Assembly (NCBI RefSeq): GCF_017652985.1
Contig: NZ_JAGGDJ010000005.1
Coordinates: 248,001 to 312,000 of the forward strand
Source of the DNA: Paenibacillus artemisiicola
Lineage (GTDB): Bacteria; Bacillota; Bacilli; Paenibacillales; Paenibacillaceae
Direction: 5' to 3'
Length of the DNA stretch: 64,000 bases
This document shows, piece after piece, positions 16,408 to 25,354 of the stretch. The position numbers and the translations under genes are program-made. Position 1 is the stretch's first letter; each line of letters begins with the position of its first letter. The notes below the pieces were generated by a model. The model saw nothing but the letters and a program-made list of their open reading frames with translations. It was not told where the DNA came from and did no database searches.

Positions 16408-16466
16408 TGAAAATGATTCTCATTCTTGGTCAGCTAAACTATAGCAGGCCCGGACGCCGGCGTCAA
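16408..16466 (-). promoter_or_regulatory. Fur-controlled promoter of the binding-protein gene
   Basis: Minus strand TTGACG (16466-16461), a 17-bp spacer, TATAGT (16443-16438). A Fur box, TGAAAATGATTCTCA (16408-16422), lies over the start-site region. Confidence 0.85.
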
Positions 16467-16474
16467 TGGACATT

Positions 16475-16524
16475 TGATAATGATTCTCAAAATCATTGAC
16501 AGTCGGCTCCGCATCCCCTAAAAT
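16475..16524 (+). promoter_or_regulatory. Fur-controlled promoter of the permease operon
   Basis: Fur box TGATAATGATTCTCA (16475-16489) just upstream of TTGACA (16496-16501), a 17-bp spacer and TAAAAT (16519-16524). Confidence 0.88.
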
Positions 16525-16613
16525 AATTTAATGTTAAAATAATTCGTTTCGGCTGCAGGCCGCGATCGCCCTACATACCCATTCCCGTTCCCGGAGAAGA
16601 GAAAGAGGACCGC

Positions 16614-17621
16614 ATGAACGTACTACTCTCTACGCGCGCGCATAAAATCGCCGGACTGCTGGCCGCTCTGCTGCTGTTCTTGGCGGGCATCGTCTGCAGC
16701 GTCCTGTTCGGCGTCACGGACTTCAGCTGGCACGACGTCGCGCAAGCGTACAATCATTACGACGGCTCGCAGCAGCAAATCATCATCCGCACCGCGCGCG
16801 TCCCGCGGGCGTTCATCGCGGCGATCGCCGGGGCGAGCCTCGCCGTCGCGGGCGTGCTGATGCAGGGCATCACGCGCAATCCGCTGGCATCGCCGAGCTT
16901 GTTCGGCATCAATGCCGGGGCCGCCTTCTTCGTCGTCGCTTCCTCGGCCTTCTTCAACGTCTCGAGCCTCTCGGCGTTCGCGACGCTGGCGTTTGCCGGG
17001 GCCGCGTTCACGGCGGTGCTCGTCTACCTGCTCGGCTCGTTCGGCAGCGACGGCCTGACGCCGCTCAAGGTGACGCTCGCCGGCGCGGCCATGACGGCGT
17101 TCTTCTCGTCGCTCGCGCTCGGCGTCCTGCTCACGGGGGGCCAAACGTTCGATCAAGTGCTGTATTGGTTCGTCGGCTCCGTGGCGGGCCGCGATATGGG
17201 CATCTTCGCCTCCGCCGCGCCATACATGGGCGTCGCGCTAGCCGGCGCCTGGGTGCTGGCCCGGCATATGAACCTGCTCGGGCTCGGCGAGGACGTCGCG
17301 ACGGGGCTCGGGCAGAAGACGATCTTCGTCAAGCTGGCCGCGGGCCTCGCCGTCGTGCTGCTGGCGGGCGGCTCCGTCGCCGTGGCGGGTCCGATCGCCT
17401 TCGTCGGCATCATCATTCCGCACGTGTCGCGCTATCTGGTCGGCATCGACTATCGCTGGACGGTCCCGTATTGCGCGGTGCTCGGCGGCGTGCTGCTGCT
17501 CGGGGCGGACATCGGCTCGCGCTACGTCGCGTTTCCGAAAGAAGTGCCGGTCGGGGTCATGACGGCGATCATCGGCGTGCCGTTCTTCGTCTACATCGCC
17601 CGCAAAGGAGGCCGCGCCTGA
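16614..17621 (+). CDS. Iron-siderophore ABC transporter permease (FecCD family, YfiZ-like)
   Basis: A 335-residue FecCD permease with about nine to ten helices. The conserved RVPRAFIAAIAGASLAVAG and the coupling-helix region GPIAFVGIIIPH are clear. It pairs with the second permease to form the membrane channel. First gene of a Fur-regulated operon; the ATG follows AAAGAGGA. The second permease begins one base after its stop. Confidence 0.93.
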   Translation: MNVLLSTRAHKIAGLLAALLLFLAGIVCSVLFGVTDFSWHDVAQAYNHYDGSQQQIIIRTARVPRAFIAAIAGASLAVAGVLMQGITRNPLASPSLFGINAGAAFFVVASSAFFNVSSLSAFATLAFAGAAFTAVLVYLLGSFGSDGLTPLKVTLAGAAMTAFFSSLALGVLLTGGQTFDQVLYWFVGSVAGRDMGIFASAAPYMGVALAGAWVLARHMNLLGLGEDVATGLGQKTIFVKLAAGLAVVLLAGGSVAVAGPIAFVGIIIPHVSRYLVGIDYRWTVPYCAVLGGVLLLGADIGSRYVAFPKEVPVGVMTAIIGVPFFVYIARKGGRA

Positions 17622-17622
17622 C

Positions 17623-18666
17623 ATGAACCGCTGGATCACCGTCCGGGGACGCAAGCATTCGTTCCAAATCGAACGCAGAACGCTTATCGCGATCGTCGCC
17701 CTGCTCATCGCCAACGTCGTCGCGGTCATCGTCTGCGCGGGGCTCGGCAGCACGAGGATCGGCCCGCTCGACGTCGTCCGCTCGATCTTCGGCGCCGGGG
17801 ACGCTTCGAGCGAGATGATCGTCATGACGCTGCGCATGCCGCGCGTCGTCATCGCCATCCTCGTCGGCGCCGGGCTTGCCGTATCGGGCGCGCTGCTGCA
17901 GGGCATCGTCCGCAATCCGCTGACGTCGCCGGACGTCATCGGCATCTCGGGCGGGGCGTCGCTCGGCACGATCGTATTCATCTTGTATTTCTCGCAAATC
18001 AGCATCCGGTTCATGCCGATCTGGTCGATCACGGGGGCGTTCGCCGCCGCCGGATTGATCTACCTCTTCGCCTACCGGGGCGGCATTACGCCGCTTCGGC
18101 TCGTGCTGATCGGCATCGGCGTGGCGACGGCGCTGACGGCGTTCACCTACATGCTGATTCTGATGGCGTCCTTCACGCCGACGGCCGTGGCCGTCAAGGC
18201 GTTCACCTTCATGACCGGCAGCATCTACGGCGTAGCGTGGGACCGGGACGTGGTCACGCTGCTGCCTTGGCTCGTCGTGCTGCTGCCCGTGGCGCTGTTC
18301 TACGCGCGCCACTTGAACGTCCAGGAGCTCGGGGACGAAGTCGCGGCAAGCGTCGGCAGCCCGATTAACCGGAAGCGGACGATTCTGCTCTTCGTCAGCG
18401 TGGCGCTGGCCGGTTCGGCGGTCGCCATCGGCGGCGCGATCAATTTCATCGGCCTCATGGCGCCGCATATCGCCCGCCGGCTGGTCGGCCCCGCGTACGG
18501 CGGCGTCATTCCGGCCTCCGCGCTCGTCGGCTCGCTCATCCTGCTGCTGTCCGACCTGGTGGCCCGCACCGCGTTCGTCCCGCTCGACATTCCCGCCGGC
18601 GTGTTCACCGCCGCGATCGGAGCGCCGTTCTTCATCTATCTGCTGTACCGCCATCGCCGCGCATAA
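17623..18666 (+). CDS. Iron-siderophore ABC transporter permease (FecCD family, YfhA-like)
   Basis: A 347-residue FecCD permease. Hallmarks are LRMPRVVIAILVGAGLAVSG, GIVRNPLTSPDVIG and INFIGLMAPHIARRLVG near the ATPase-coupling helix. Partner of the preceding permease; together they translocate the ferric siderophore. The ATPase gene starts 16 bp downstream after GGGAGG, consistent with a three-gene operon under the upstream Fur promoter. Confidence 0.93.
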   Translation: MNRWITVRGRKHSFQIERRTLIAIVALLIANVVAVIVCAGLGSTRIGPLDVVRSIFGAGDASSEMIVMTLRMPRVVIAILVGAGLAVSGALLQGIVRNPLTSPDVIGISGGASLGTIVFILYFSQISIRFMPIWSITGAFAAAGLIYLFAYRGGITPLRLVLIGIGVATALTAFTYMLILMASFTPTAVAVKAFTFMTGSIYGVAWDRDVVTLLPWLVVLLPVALFYARHLNVQELGDEVAASVGSPINRKRTILLFVSVALAGSAVAIGGAINFIGLMAPHIARRLVGPAYGGVIPASALVGSLILLLSDLVARTAFVPLDIPAGVFTAAIGAPFFIYLLYRHRRA

Positions 18667-18682
18667 TTAGGGAGGGTTTGAC

Positions 18683-19498
18683 ATGTCCGTCATCCAAGCG
18701 AACAATTTGACGTTATCGTACGGCAAGCAGCCGGTGTTCTCGAACCTGGATCTGCTTATCCCGCAAGGCCAGATCACCGTGTTCATCGGCAGCAACGGCT
18801 GCGGCAAATCGACGATTCTCCGTTCGGTCGCCCGTCTGCTGAAGCCGCAGCAGGGCTCCATCCTGCTCGAGGGCAGCGACATCGCCCGGCTGTCGAGCAA
18901 GGAAATCGCCAAGCGGCTCGCGATATTGCCGCAGGGGCCGATCGCGCCGGAAGGGCTGACGGTGCACCAGCTCGTGAAGCAGGGGCGGTATCCGTACCAG
19001 AGCTTCCTGCAGCAGTGGTCGCGGGAAGACGAGCGGGCGGTCAAGCGGGCGCTGGAAGCGACGCAGCTCGCGGAGCTCGCGGACCGGCCGGTCGACGCGC
19101 TCTCCGGCGGACAGCGGCAGCGGGCCTGGATCGCGATGACGCTGGCGCAGAATACCGCGACGATTCTGCTCGACGAGCCGACGACGTTCCTCGACCTGAC
19201 GCATCAGATCGAAATTCTCGACCTGCTGTTCGAGCTGAACGAGAAGGAGAACCGCACCATCGCGATGGTGCTGCACGACATCAATCTCGCTTGCCGGTAC
19301 GCGCACCATATCGTAGCGGTCAAGGGCGGGCAGATCTATACGAAGGGCCGGCCGGAGGACATCGTGAACGAACGGTTCATCGAAGACGTCTTCGACATGA
19401 AGTGCCAGGTGGCGCCGGATCCGATCTTCGGCACGCCGATGTGCATTCCGTACGGCAGAGGGCGACAAGTCGCGGGGCGGCGGCACGTCGGTGCATAA
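18683..19498 (+). CDS. Iron-siderophore ABC transporter ATP-binding protein (FecE/YusV-like)
   Basis: A 271-residue ABC ATPase. Walker A is GSNGCGKST, the signature is LSGGQRQRAWIAM, Walker B is TILLDEPTTFLDL, and the H-loop lies in MVLHDINLACRYA. It energises siderophore uptake by the two permeases encoded upstream. Last gene of the Fur-controlled operon, closed by a strong intrinsic terminator. Pairing one ATPase directly with both permease genes differs from systems that share a distant ATPase. Confidence 0.95.
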   Translation: MSVIQANNLTLSYGKQPVFSNLDLLIPQGQITVFIGSNGCGKSTILRSVARLLKPQQGSILLEGSDIARLSSKEIAKRLAILPQGPIAPEGLTVHQLVKQGRYPYQSFLQQWSREDERAVKRALEATQLAELADRPVDALSGGQRQRAWIAMTLAQNTATILLDEPTTFLDLTHQIEILDLLFELNEKENRTIAMVLHDINLACRYAHHIVAVKGGQIYTKGRPEDIVNERFIEDVFDMKCQVAPDPIFGTPMCIPYGRGRQVAGRRHVGA

Positions 19499-19511
19499 TC
19501 GGGACATAAGA

Positions 19512-19545
19512 GCCTTCTTCGGCGGTGCCGGGGAAGGCCTTTTTT
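19512..19545 (+). terminator. Intrinsic terminator of the siderophore operon
   Basis: A 12-bp stem (GCCTTCTTCGGC with GCCGGGGAAGGC, two wobbles), GGT loop, then T6. Confidence 0.9.
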
Positions 19546-19654
19546 GCGTTTGCCCGGGCCGTGCGGGCAGCCGCGAGTGAAACGGCGATGCATGGGAGAA
19601 ACTAGCAATCGACGGCCGATCGGCCGCAAGCGGACACGACAAGGAGCGCAGGGC

Positions 19655-20134
19655 ATGATAGTAGGGTTTTACGCGATGGCGAACGCAGCCGCGCTGGCGC
19701 TGCTGGCCGCGGTCAAGCGCGGGAGGCGGCTTCACGTGCTCGAGATCTTGGCGTATTGGATATTCGGCTCGTATCTCTTTCAAAACTTCTCGGCCTTATG
19801 CTTCATGAACTTCAAAACGCTGGTCATCCCCGACCGTCCGAGCGCGGAGCTGGCGCACGCCTTGAACCGGCTCGTGCTGTACCCCGTGCTCATGGTCGCG
19901 TACCTGCATTGGTTCCTGCTTCCCGGCGGTTGGCTCGACAAGGCAGGGCGCACGGCCGCCTTCGTCGCGGCGCTTTCGGGATTGGAGTGGCTCTCGGACC
20001 GGCTGGGGGTTATGATTCACGTCCATTGGCGCGCGTGGTGGACAGCGGCGTTTTGGCTGGCCGCGGGACTGGCGATGCTCGGCGGCATGCGCGCGTTCCG
20101 GGTATTCCTCTACGAAAGGAAGCCAGGCGCATGA
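19655..20134 (+). CDS. CBO0543-family-like membrane protein (module copy 1, gene A)
   Basis: A 159-residue protein with about five hydrophobic segments. The middle (LNRLVLYPVLMVAYLHWFLLP) and the end (LEWLSDRLGVMIHVHWRAWW) match in pattern the minus-strand protein at 21527-21997 (LVMRLVVIPVILVIA..., LQEKLGILVTPHWNVYY). The start ATG follows AAGGAGCGC. Its stop overlaps the next start (ATGA), so the two proteins are probably made together. Function unknown. Confidence 0.72.
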   Translation: MIVGFYAMANAAALALLAAVKRGRRLHVLEILAYWIFGSYLFQNFSALCFMNFKTLVIPDRPSAELAHALNRLVLYPVLMVAYLHWFLLPGGWLDKAGRTAAFVAALSGLEWLSDRLGVMIHVHWRAWWTAAFWLAAGLAMLGGMRAFRVFLYERKPGA

Positions 20135-20640
20135 ACGTCCGTTTCGATTGGAACGAATGGTACTTCATCCTGACGTCGGCGATCGCGCTGGCGTCGTTTA
20201 TCCCGATTCGGGCTTACTTTCCGCGCGTCGTCGTCATCCTGATCTGGATCTGCAACGCCGGGCTGGTCGCGTCGACCGATTATTTCTTGATCGCCACGCC
20301 GTTCCGCCTCTATTACTTCGGAGATAATCCTTCTTACGAGCTCTCCGGCTCGCTCTTTCATCTGTTCATGTATCCGTGCGCCTCGCTGCTGTTCCTGTAC
20401 GGGTACGACAGATGGCGTCTTCGCGGCTGGCGGCTTGCCGGCTATATCGCCGCTTGGACCGGGGTCGCCGTGGCGTTCGAATGGTTGTCCGTCGTCAACG
20501 GGGCGTTGACGTACACCGGCTGGAAGCTGCGCTATTCCGTTCCCGTCTATCCGGCCGCCGCATCGGGGCTGATCCTCCTGTACCGCTTCATCGCGTCCCG
20601 GCTGGCAACTTTGCAAAAAATGAGGCAAACCGCACGGTAA
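20131..20640 (+). CDS. CBO0543-family-like membrane protein (module copy 1, gene B)
   Basis: A 169-residue protein with about five helices. It begins FDWNEWYFIL and ends with FEWLSVVNGALTYTGWKLRYSVPVYP, closely paralleling the protein at 21003-21530 (FNANEWFVLG, LEWISVRIGVFHYNYGYKLAYSFPIY). It is therefore one half of a duplicated two-gene module. Translationally coupled to gene A by an ATGA overlap. No enzymatic motif; function unknown. Confidence 0.75.
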   Translation: MNVRFDWNEWYFILTSAIALASFIPIRAYFPRVVVILIWICNAGLVASTDYFLIATPFRLYYFGDNPSYELSGSLFHLFMYPCASLLFLYGYDRWRLRGWRLAGYIAAWTGVAVAFEWLSVVNGALTYTGWKLRYSVPVYPAAASGLILLYRFIASRLATLQKMRQTAR

Positions 20641-20707
20641 TCGACGGTGGGGGAGGAATGATTTGCCAAATTGCGCATAGGTAGAAAGAAAGGGGAGGTG
20701 AAGACCG

Positions 20708-20950
20708 GTGAAGGAGAATCAGGCTGATTTTCCGACGTATTACAACGGGTATGCGGGGGACGGCGCGGCGATGCGCAGGCTGGCCGAGGCATTAGCCGCC
20801 GGCGCGGGCGGACGGAGAGCGGAACCTTTTGAGGAACGATGTTATGAAAGCGCTTCAAATCACGCGAGGGCAGACTGCCGACCGCGCTATTACGACGGGC
20901 GAGGCGGCAGCGGAGAATATTGGAGAAGACTCGCCGACGCGCTGGCTTAA
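20708..20950 (+). CDS. 80-residue protein with two 20-residue repeats
   Basis: A small GTG-start gene after AGGGGAGG. The segment YYNGYAGDGAAMRRLAEALA (residues 11-30) is repeated as YYDGRGGSGEYWRRLADALA at residues 61-80, exactly 50 residues later and ending at the stop codon. Both copies join a Tyr/Gly turn to an amphipathic RRLA(E/D)ALA helix. There is no signal peptide or membrane segment. It lies between the two inverted membrane modules. I do not recognise the family. Confidence 0.6.
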   Translation: MKENQADFPTYYNGYAGDGAAMRRLAEALAAGAGGRRAEPFEERCYESASNHARADCRPRYYDGRGGSGEYWRRLADALA

Positions 20951-21002
20951 CGCGGCCGGCAACCGAACCGAACGCATGGGACGCCTCGCCGAACGAGCCG
21001 CC

Positions 21003-21530
21003 TTATGCGTTTTTTGCCTTGTCCGGACCGGCAGCCCCGCGCCCCGCTCCGCCGCGGCCGTAGCGCAAAAACAGCATGGTCCAAGCCGTCTGCACGATCA
21101 GGTAAATCGGGAACGAATAGGCAAGCTTATACCCGTAATTGTAATGAAACACGCCGATTCGGACCGAGATCCATTCCAGTCCGACGGAAGCCAGCGACCA
21201 GGCGAGAATATAGACCGGTACATAAGGCATTCTGACGCGAAGCTTGTCGAAGACGTAGAAGAACAAGTAGCCGACCGCGCCGTACGCGAAGTACGACAGA
21301 AAGTCCATCAATTCGTAATCGGACGTGTCGTTGACGTCGTAATAGCTCACGGGCTCGACGCTAAGGGAGTGATCGAAGAAGAATCCGCTGTACACGCCGC
21401 ACATGTAATACAGAATCGTTCGCTGCATGGAGAACCGTTTGGGCAGAAACAACACGAGGCCGATGCCGACGAGAAAGCCTCCCAGCACGAACCATTCGTT
21501 GGCGTTGAACCGCGTATCGTAAATGATCAC
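21003..21530 (-). CDS. CBO0543-family-like membrane protein (module copy 2, gene B)
   Basis: A 175-residue multi-helix protein, paralogous to the product of 20131-20640. Shared features are the N-terminal F..NEW, central YEL..., an F.YV/GYD..R segment, and EW.SV...Y.YKL.YS.P.Y. The start is a GTG at 21530 after GGAGGG, overlapping the stop of the upstream gene (GTGA). The C-terminal tail is Gly/Ala/Lys-rich. Function unknown. Confidence 0.75.
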   Translation of the reverse strand: MIIYDTRFNANEWFVLGGFLVGIGLVLFLPKRFSMQRTILYYMCGVYSGFFFDHSLSVEPVSYYDVNDTSDYELMDFLSYFAYGAVGYLFFYVFDKLRVRMPYVPVYILAWSLASVGLEWISVRIGVFHYNYGYKLAYSFPIYLIVQTAWTMLFLRYGRGGAGRGAAGPDKAKNA

Positions 21531-21997
21531 GATTGTCCCTCCTCGGCGGGCCGGGCGTTCAGGATCAGCTGGGCCATCACCCGCGCGAACGCGATATAAC
21601 CGGCGAAGACGATCAACGTATAATATACGTTCCAATGCGGCGTCACCAGGATGCCGAGCTTCTCCTGCAGATATTGGAACGGAATGAACAGCAGCACGAT
21701 GCCGGACGCGAGGATCCACTTCAGCCATTTCCGGTCGTAAAGCAGGACATGCGAGGCGATCACCAGAATGACCGGAATCACGACCAGGCGCATGACCAGA
21801 TTGGCGTAAGACGGTTCGTTCCCATGAGGGACGATGACCCAATCGAGATTGACGTGCACGATCGTAAACGCGCTGAGCTCGAATACCGTACCGCTGAAGA
21901 AGACGAACAGCGACTCGAGCTCGGTCAGTTTCTTGGGAATGAGCGAAAGCGCGATAATGGCGCAGCAAGCCAGAAAAATGCAAATCGCGAGCGACAT
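21527..21997 (-). CDS. CBO0543-family-like membrane protein (module copy 2, gene A)
   Basis: A 156-residue protein with about five hydrophobic segments: a short N-terminal helix, the motif SLIPKKLTELESLFVFF, and a C-terminal LQEKLGILVTPHW matching gene A of copy 1. I chose the ATG at 21997 because AAAGGTGG precedes it; an ATG at 22045 is also open. First gene of a coupled pair transcribed toward copy 1. Function unknown. Confidence 0.72.
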   Translation of the reverse strand: MSLAICIFLACCAIIALSLIPKKLTELESLFVFFSGTVFELSAFTIVHVNLDWVIVPHGNEPSYANLVMRLVVIPVILVIASHVLLYDRKWLKWILASGIVLLFIPFQYLQEKLGILVTPHWNVYYTLIVFAGYIAFARVMAQLILNARPAEEGQS

Positions 21998-22103
21998 GGC
22001 GACCACCTTTGTACGGAGCCTCGGCGGAGGTAGAATTATTTCCATTATCGTCCAGTAAGGCGCCGGATAAACGCCTTCGCCCGAACGCGCGCGACGACGC
22101 GCG

Positions 22104-22976
22104 TCACGTCGAGTACCGTTTACGGAACTGCAGCGGGGACAAGCCGGCGAACTGCCGAAAACGGCCGGAGAAGTACGGGGCGCTGGAGAAGCCGGTCCGC
22201 TCGGCGATTCGCGCGACGGGCCATTCCGTCTTGAGCAGCAGCAGCTTCGCCTGTTCGAGCCGGTACCGGTGCAGATAGGCCATCGGCGAGCAGCCGAACG
22301 TTTCCTTCATGCAGCGCACGACGTAGTTCGGGTGAAAATGAAGCGCCTCCGCCAGCGAGCGGTTCGTGACGTCCGATTGGTAATGCTGCCGGAGATAGGC
22401 CTCGGCCTTGTTGGCGAGGCGGACGGCGGGCGCGTCCTCGTCCCGCTCGGCCCCGCGGTCCTCCAGCAGGTCGAGCAGCTCCAGGAACAGCCGCTGCTCC
22501 TGCCAGTACGCCGCGGTCCGTCCGCGGCCGGCTTCCGCCAGCAGCTTGGCGAGCAGCCCCCGCGCCTCGGCGAACTCCGCCGGCGAGGCGTATTGCGGCA
22601 GGAGGAGCGTGCGCGGATTGGTCCACATTTGCCGCAGCGGCGCGGGACGCTCGGCCGCTTCCGCGGCCGCCTCCGCCGTCCATTCGCCGGCGAAATCGAA
22701 ATGAATCCAGTAGAACGCCGTCTCCGTCTCGCAGGGCTTGACCGCGTAATGATAGCGGTCCGGCAGCAGCAGAAGCGTCTGCCCCGCCGCGACGTCCCAT
22801 TGCCGGTTCTCTTCGCCGATGTGCAGCGTGCCCCGCACGACCCACAGCAGGTCGAAGATGCCGAGATTGCGCCGGTTCGGATGCTGGTCGCCGGGGGCGA
22901 AGACGGACAAGCCGGTCGTGACGTAGTACGGCAGCGGCGGGAGCGACAGCGCGATCAGGCCGTTACGGTCGGACAT
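22104..22976 (-). CDS. AraC-family regulator, probably of the glycan locus
   Basis: A 290-residue AraC regulator: an N-terminal cupin-type effector domain (LLLLPDRYHYAVKP, FYWIHFDFAG) and a C-terminal double HTH (SLAEALHFHPNYVVRCMKETFG and IAERTGFSSAPYFSGRFRQF). It is divergent from the GH127 arabinofuranosidase gene, with about 145 bp between the starts, so it probably activates that gene in response to an oligosaccharide. I saw no clear direct repeats in the gap. Confidence 0.9.
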   Translation of the reverse strand: MSDRNGLIALSLPPLPYYVTTGLSVFAPGDQHPNRRNLGIFDLLWVVRGTLHIGEENRQWDVAAGQTLLLLPDRYHYAVKPCETETAFYWIHFDFAGEWTAEAAAEAAERPAPLRQMWTNPRTLLLPQYASPAEFAEARGLLAKLLAEAGRGRTAAYWQEQRLFLELLDLLEDRGAERDEDAPAVRLANKAEAYLRQHYQSDVTNRSLAEALHFHPNYVVRCMKETFGCSPMAYLHRYRLEQAKLLLLKTEWPVARIAERTGFSSAPYFSGRFRQFAGLSPLQFRKRYST

Positions 22977-23122
22977 GGATATGGCCTCCTTGTTCGTCGA
23001 GGGTGAAATATCGCAAAAAAGAGGGTCGTTTTAGCCGTAGAAGACCCTTTCATCCGAGGATAAACTATCGGTAGGCAATGTTCAAATCCCATCATTTCTT
23101 CAGGCAAAAGGAGAGGACGTAC

Positions 23123-25111
23123 GTGGCGATGCAAATGAGCGGCAAACCCGAAGGCGTACGCATTCGGGACGATTTTTGGGACCGGTACACGGACTTGGTC
23201 CGGGAAACGGTCATTCCGTACCAATGGGAGGCGCTGAACGACCGGATTCCGGATGCCGCGCCGAGCTACGCGATCCGCAATTTCCGCATCGCGGCCGGGC
23301 TGGAAGCGGGCGAGTACGGCGGCATGGTGTTCCAGGACAGCGACGTGGCCAAGTGGCTGGAGGCCGTCGGCTATTCGCTGGCAACCCATCCCGATCCCGA
23401 ATTGGAGCGCACGGCGGACGAGGTCATCGGCTTGATCGCGCTGGCCCAGCACGAGGACGGGTACTTGAACACGTATTTTACGGTGAAAGCGCCGGACGAG
23501 CGGTGGACGAACCTGTACGAGGCGCACGAGCTCTATTGCGCGGGCCATATGATGGAGGCGGCGGTCGCCTATTACGAGGCGACGGGGAAGCGGAAGCTGC
23601 TCGACGTCGTGTGCCGGTTCGCCGATTATATCGGGAACGTGTTCGGCGAGGGACCGGGCCAAATCCGGGGCTACGACGGCCATCAGGAGATCGAGCTCGC
23701 GCTCGTCAAGCTGCACCGGGCGACGGGCGAGGAGCGATACTTGAAGCTGGCGCGATTCTTCATCGACGAGCGCGGCGCGCAGCCGAATTTTCTGGTCGAC
23801 GAGACGAACCGCCGCGACGGTCGGAGCATCTGGACGGAGCGGCGGCTGCGGCCGACCGCGGCGGACATGGCCTACAACCAAGCGGACGTGCCCGTGCGCG
23901 AGCAGACGGCCGCGGTCGGCCATTCCGTGCGGGCCGTGTACATGTACACGGCCATGGCGGACCTGGCCCGCATCGCGGGCGACCGGGAACTGGCCGAGGC
24001 TTGCCGGCGCTTGTGGGCCAATATGACGCGGAAGCAGATGTACATCACGGGCGGCATCGGTTCGACGCATCACGGCGAAGCCTTCACGTTCGACTACGAC
24101 CTGCCGAACGATACGGTCTACGCCGAGACATGCGCCTCCATCGGGCTGATCTTCTTTGCGCAGCGGATGCTGAAGCTGGAGCCGAAGGCCGACTACGCCG
24201 ACGTCATGGAGCGCGCGCTCTACAACAACGTGATCGCCAGCATGTCGCAGGACGGCAAGCATTACTTCTACGTCAATCCGCTCGAGGTCTGGCCGGAGGC
24301 GTCCGCGCGCAATCCGGGCCGGCATCACGTCAAGGCGGTCCGGCAAAAGTGGTTCGGCTGCTCCTGCTGCCCGCCGAACGTGGCGCGGCTGCTGAGCTCG
24401 CTGCACGATTACGTCTATACGGCCGACCCGGCGTCCGACACGATCTACGCGCATCTCTTCATCGGCGGCGAGGCGCGGTTCGCGCTGGCGGCCGGACCGG
24501 TCGGGCTCGCGCAGCAATCCTGGCTGCCCTGGGAAGGGCGCGTCCGCTTCGAGCTGACCGAGGCGCCTTCCGCGCCGTTCGCGCTCGCGCTGCGCATCCC
24601 GGCCTGGTGCGCGGGGCAAGCCGCGCTCGCGATCAACGGCCGACCGGCGCCGTACGAGACGAAGGACGGCTACGCGGTCGTGCGCCGCGCTTGGGCGCTG
24701 GGCGACGTCGTCGAGTGGGCGCCGGAGCTGTCGGCGCGGCTGACGGCGGCGCATCCCGACATCCGCGCGAACGCGGGCAAGGCCGCCGTCGAGCGCGGAC
24801 CGCTCGTGTACTGCCTGGAGGAGGCCGACAACGGCCGGCCGCTCGCGTCCCTGTCGATTCCGGCGGACGCGAAGCTGACGGCCGCGTTCGAAGCCGGACT
24901 GCCCGGAGGGGCGGTCGTCATCGACGCGGAGGGACGGGCCGACGAGCGGGACTCCTGGCAGGCGGAGACGGCTTACCGCCCGCTGGCGGAGCGGCTCCGG
25001 CCGATCCCGGTCAAGCTGCGGGCGGTCCCGTATTACCTGTGGGGCAATCGCGAGCCGGGCGAAATGACGGTATGGGTCCGCGTGTCCGATGCGGCGGGCG
25101 GGAAGGAATGA
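23123..25111 (+). CDS. GH127 beta-L-arabinofuranosidase-like protein (DUF1680)
   Basis: A 662-residue cytoplasmic glycoside hydrolase of family 127, which removes terminal beta-L-arabinofuranosyl residues through a cysteine nucleophile held by zinc. The family ligands are visible: Glu335 and Cys337 in YAETCAS, and Cys415/Cys416 in CSCCPPN, matching E338, C340, C417 and C418 of the characterised enzyme. The catalytic (alpha/alpha)6 barrel is followed by beta domains. I chose the GTG at 23123, nine bases after AAGGAG; an ATG at 23129 is an alternative. A perfect terminator follows, so it is monocistronic. Confidence 0.93.
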   Translation: MAMQMSGKPEGVRIRDDFWDRYTDLVRETVIPYQWEALNDRIPDAAPSYAIRNFRIAAGLEAGEYGGMVFQDSDVAKWLEAVGYSLATHPDPELERTADEVIGLIALAQHEDGYLNTYFTVKAPDERWTNLYEAHELYCAGHMMEAAVAYYEATGKRKLLDVVCRFADYIGNVFGEGPGQIRGYDGHQEIELALVKLHRATGEERYLKLARFFIDERGAQPNFLVDETNRRDGRSIWTERRLRPTAADMAYNQADVPVREQTAAVGHSVRAVYMYTAMADLARIAGDRELAEACRRLWANMTRKQMYITGGIGSTHHGEAFTFDYDLPNDTVYAETCASIGLIFFAQRMLKLEPKADYADVMERALYNNVIASMSQDGKHYFYVNPLEVWPEASARNPGRHHVKAVRQKWFGCSCCPPNVARLLSSLHDYVYTADPASDTIYAHLFIGGEARFALAAGPVGLAQQSWLPWEGRVRFELTEAPSAPFALALRIPAWCAGQAALAINGRPAPYETKDGYAVVRRAWALGDVVEWAPELSARLTAAHPDIRANAGKAAVERGPLVYCLEEADNGRPLASLSIPADAKLTAAFEAGLPGGAVVIDAEGRADERDSWQAETAYRPLAERLRPIPVKLRAVPYYLWGNREPGEMTVWVRVSDAAGGKE

Positions 25112-25130
25112 AACGATGACCGACGGAACG

Positions 25131-25169
25131 GCGGCTTCGGATGCGTAGGCATCCGGGGCCGCTTTTTTT
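25131..25169 (+). terminator. Intrinsic terminator of the GH127 gene
   Basis: A 14-bp stem (GCGGCTTCGGATGC with GCATCCGGGGCCGC, two wobbles), GTAG loop, then T7. Confidence 0.9.
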
Positions 25170-25354
25170 GGCGCGGCGCCGAGGCCGCCGGACGGATCGG
25201 GAAGCTCGTTCGCGCGCGGGAAGGGCCGGGCCTACGGCCCTATCCCCGCCGCCGTCAAATATTTATGCGGACGGCTCAAGATTCGACCAAATCCGCCATG
25301 CGGTTTTTTATACAATGAAGAGGTACGAGCCAAGGGAAGAGGAGGGGCGACGCG

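Noticed and set aside
20840..20860. cre-like palindrome inside the 80-residue gene
   Set aside because: TGAAAGCGCTTCA is one base short of a cre site and lies in the middle of a coding sequence with no sugar gene nearby.
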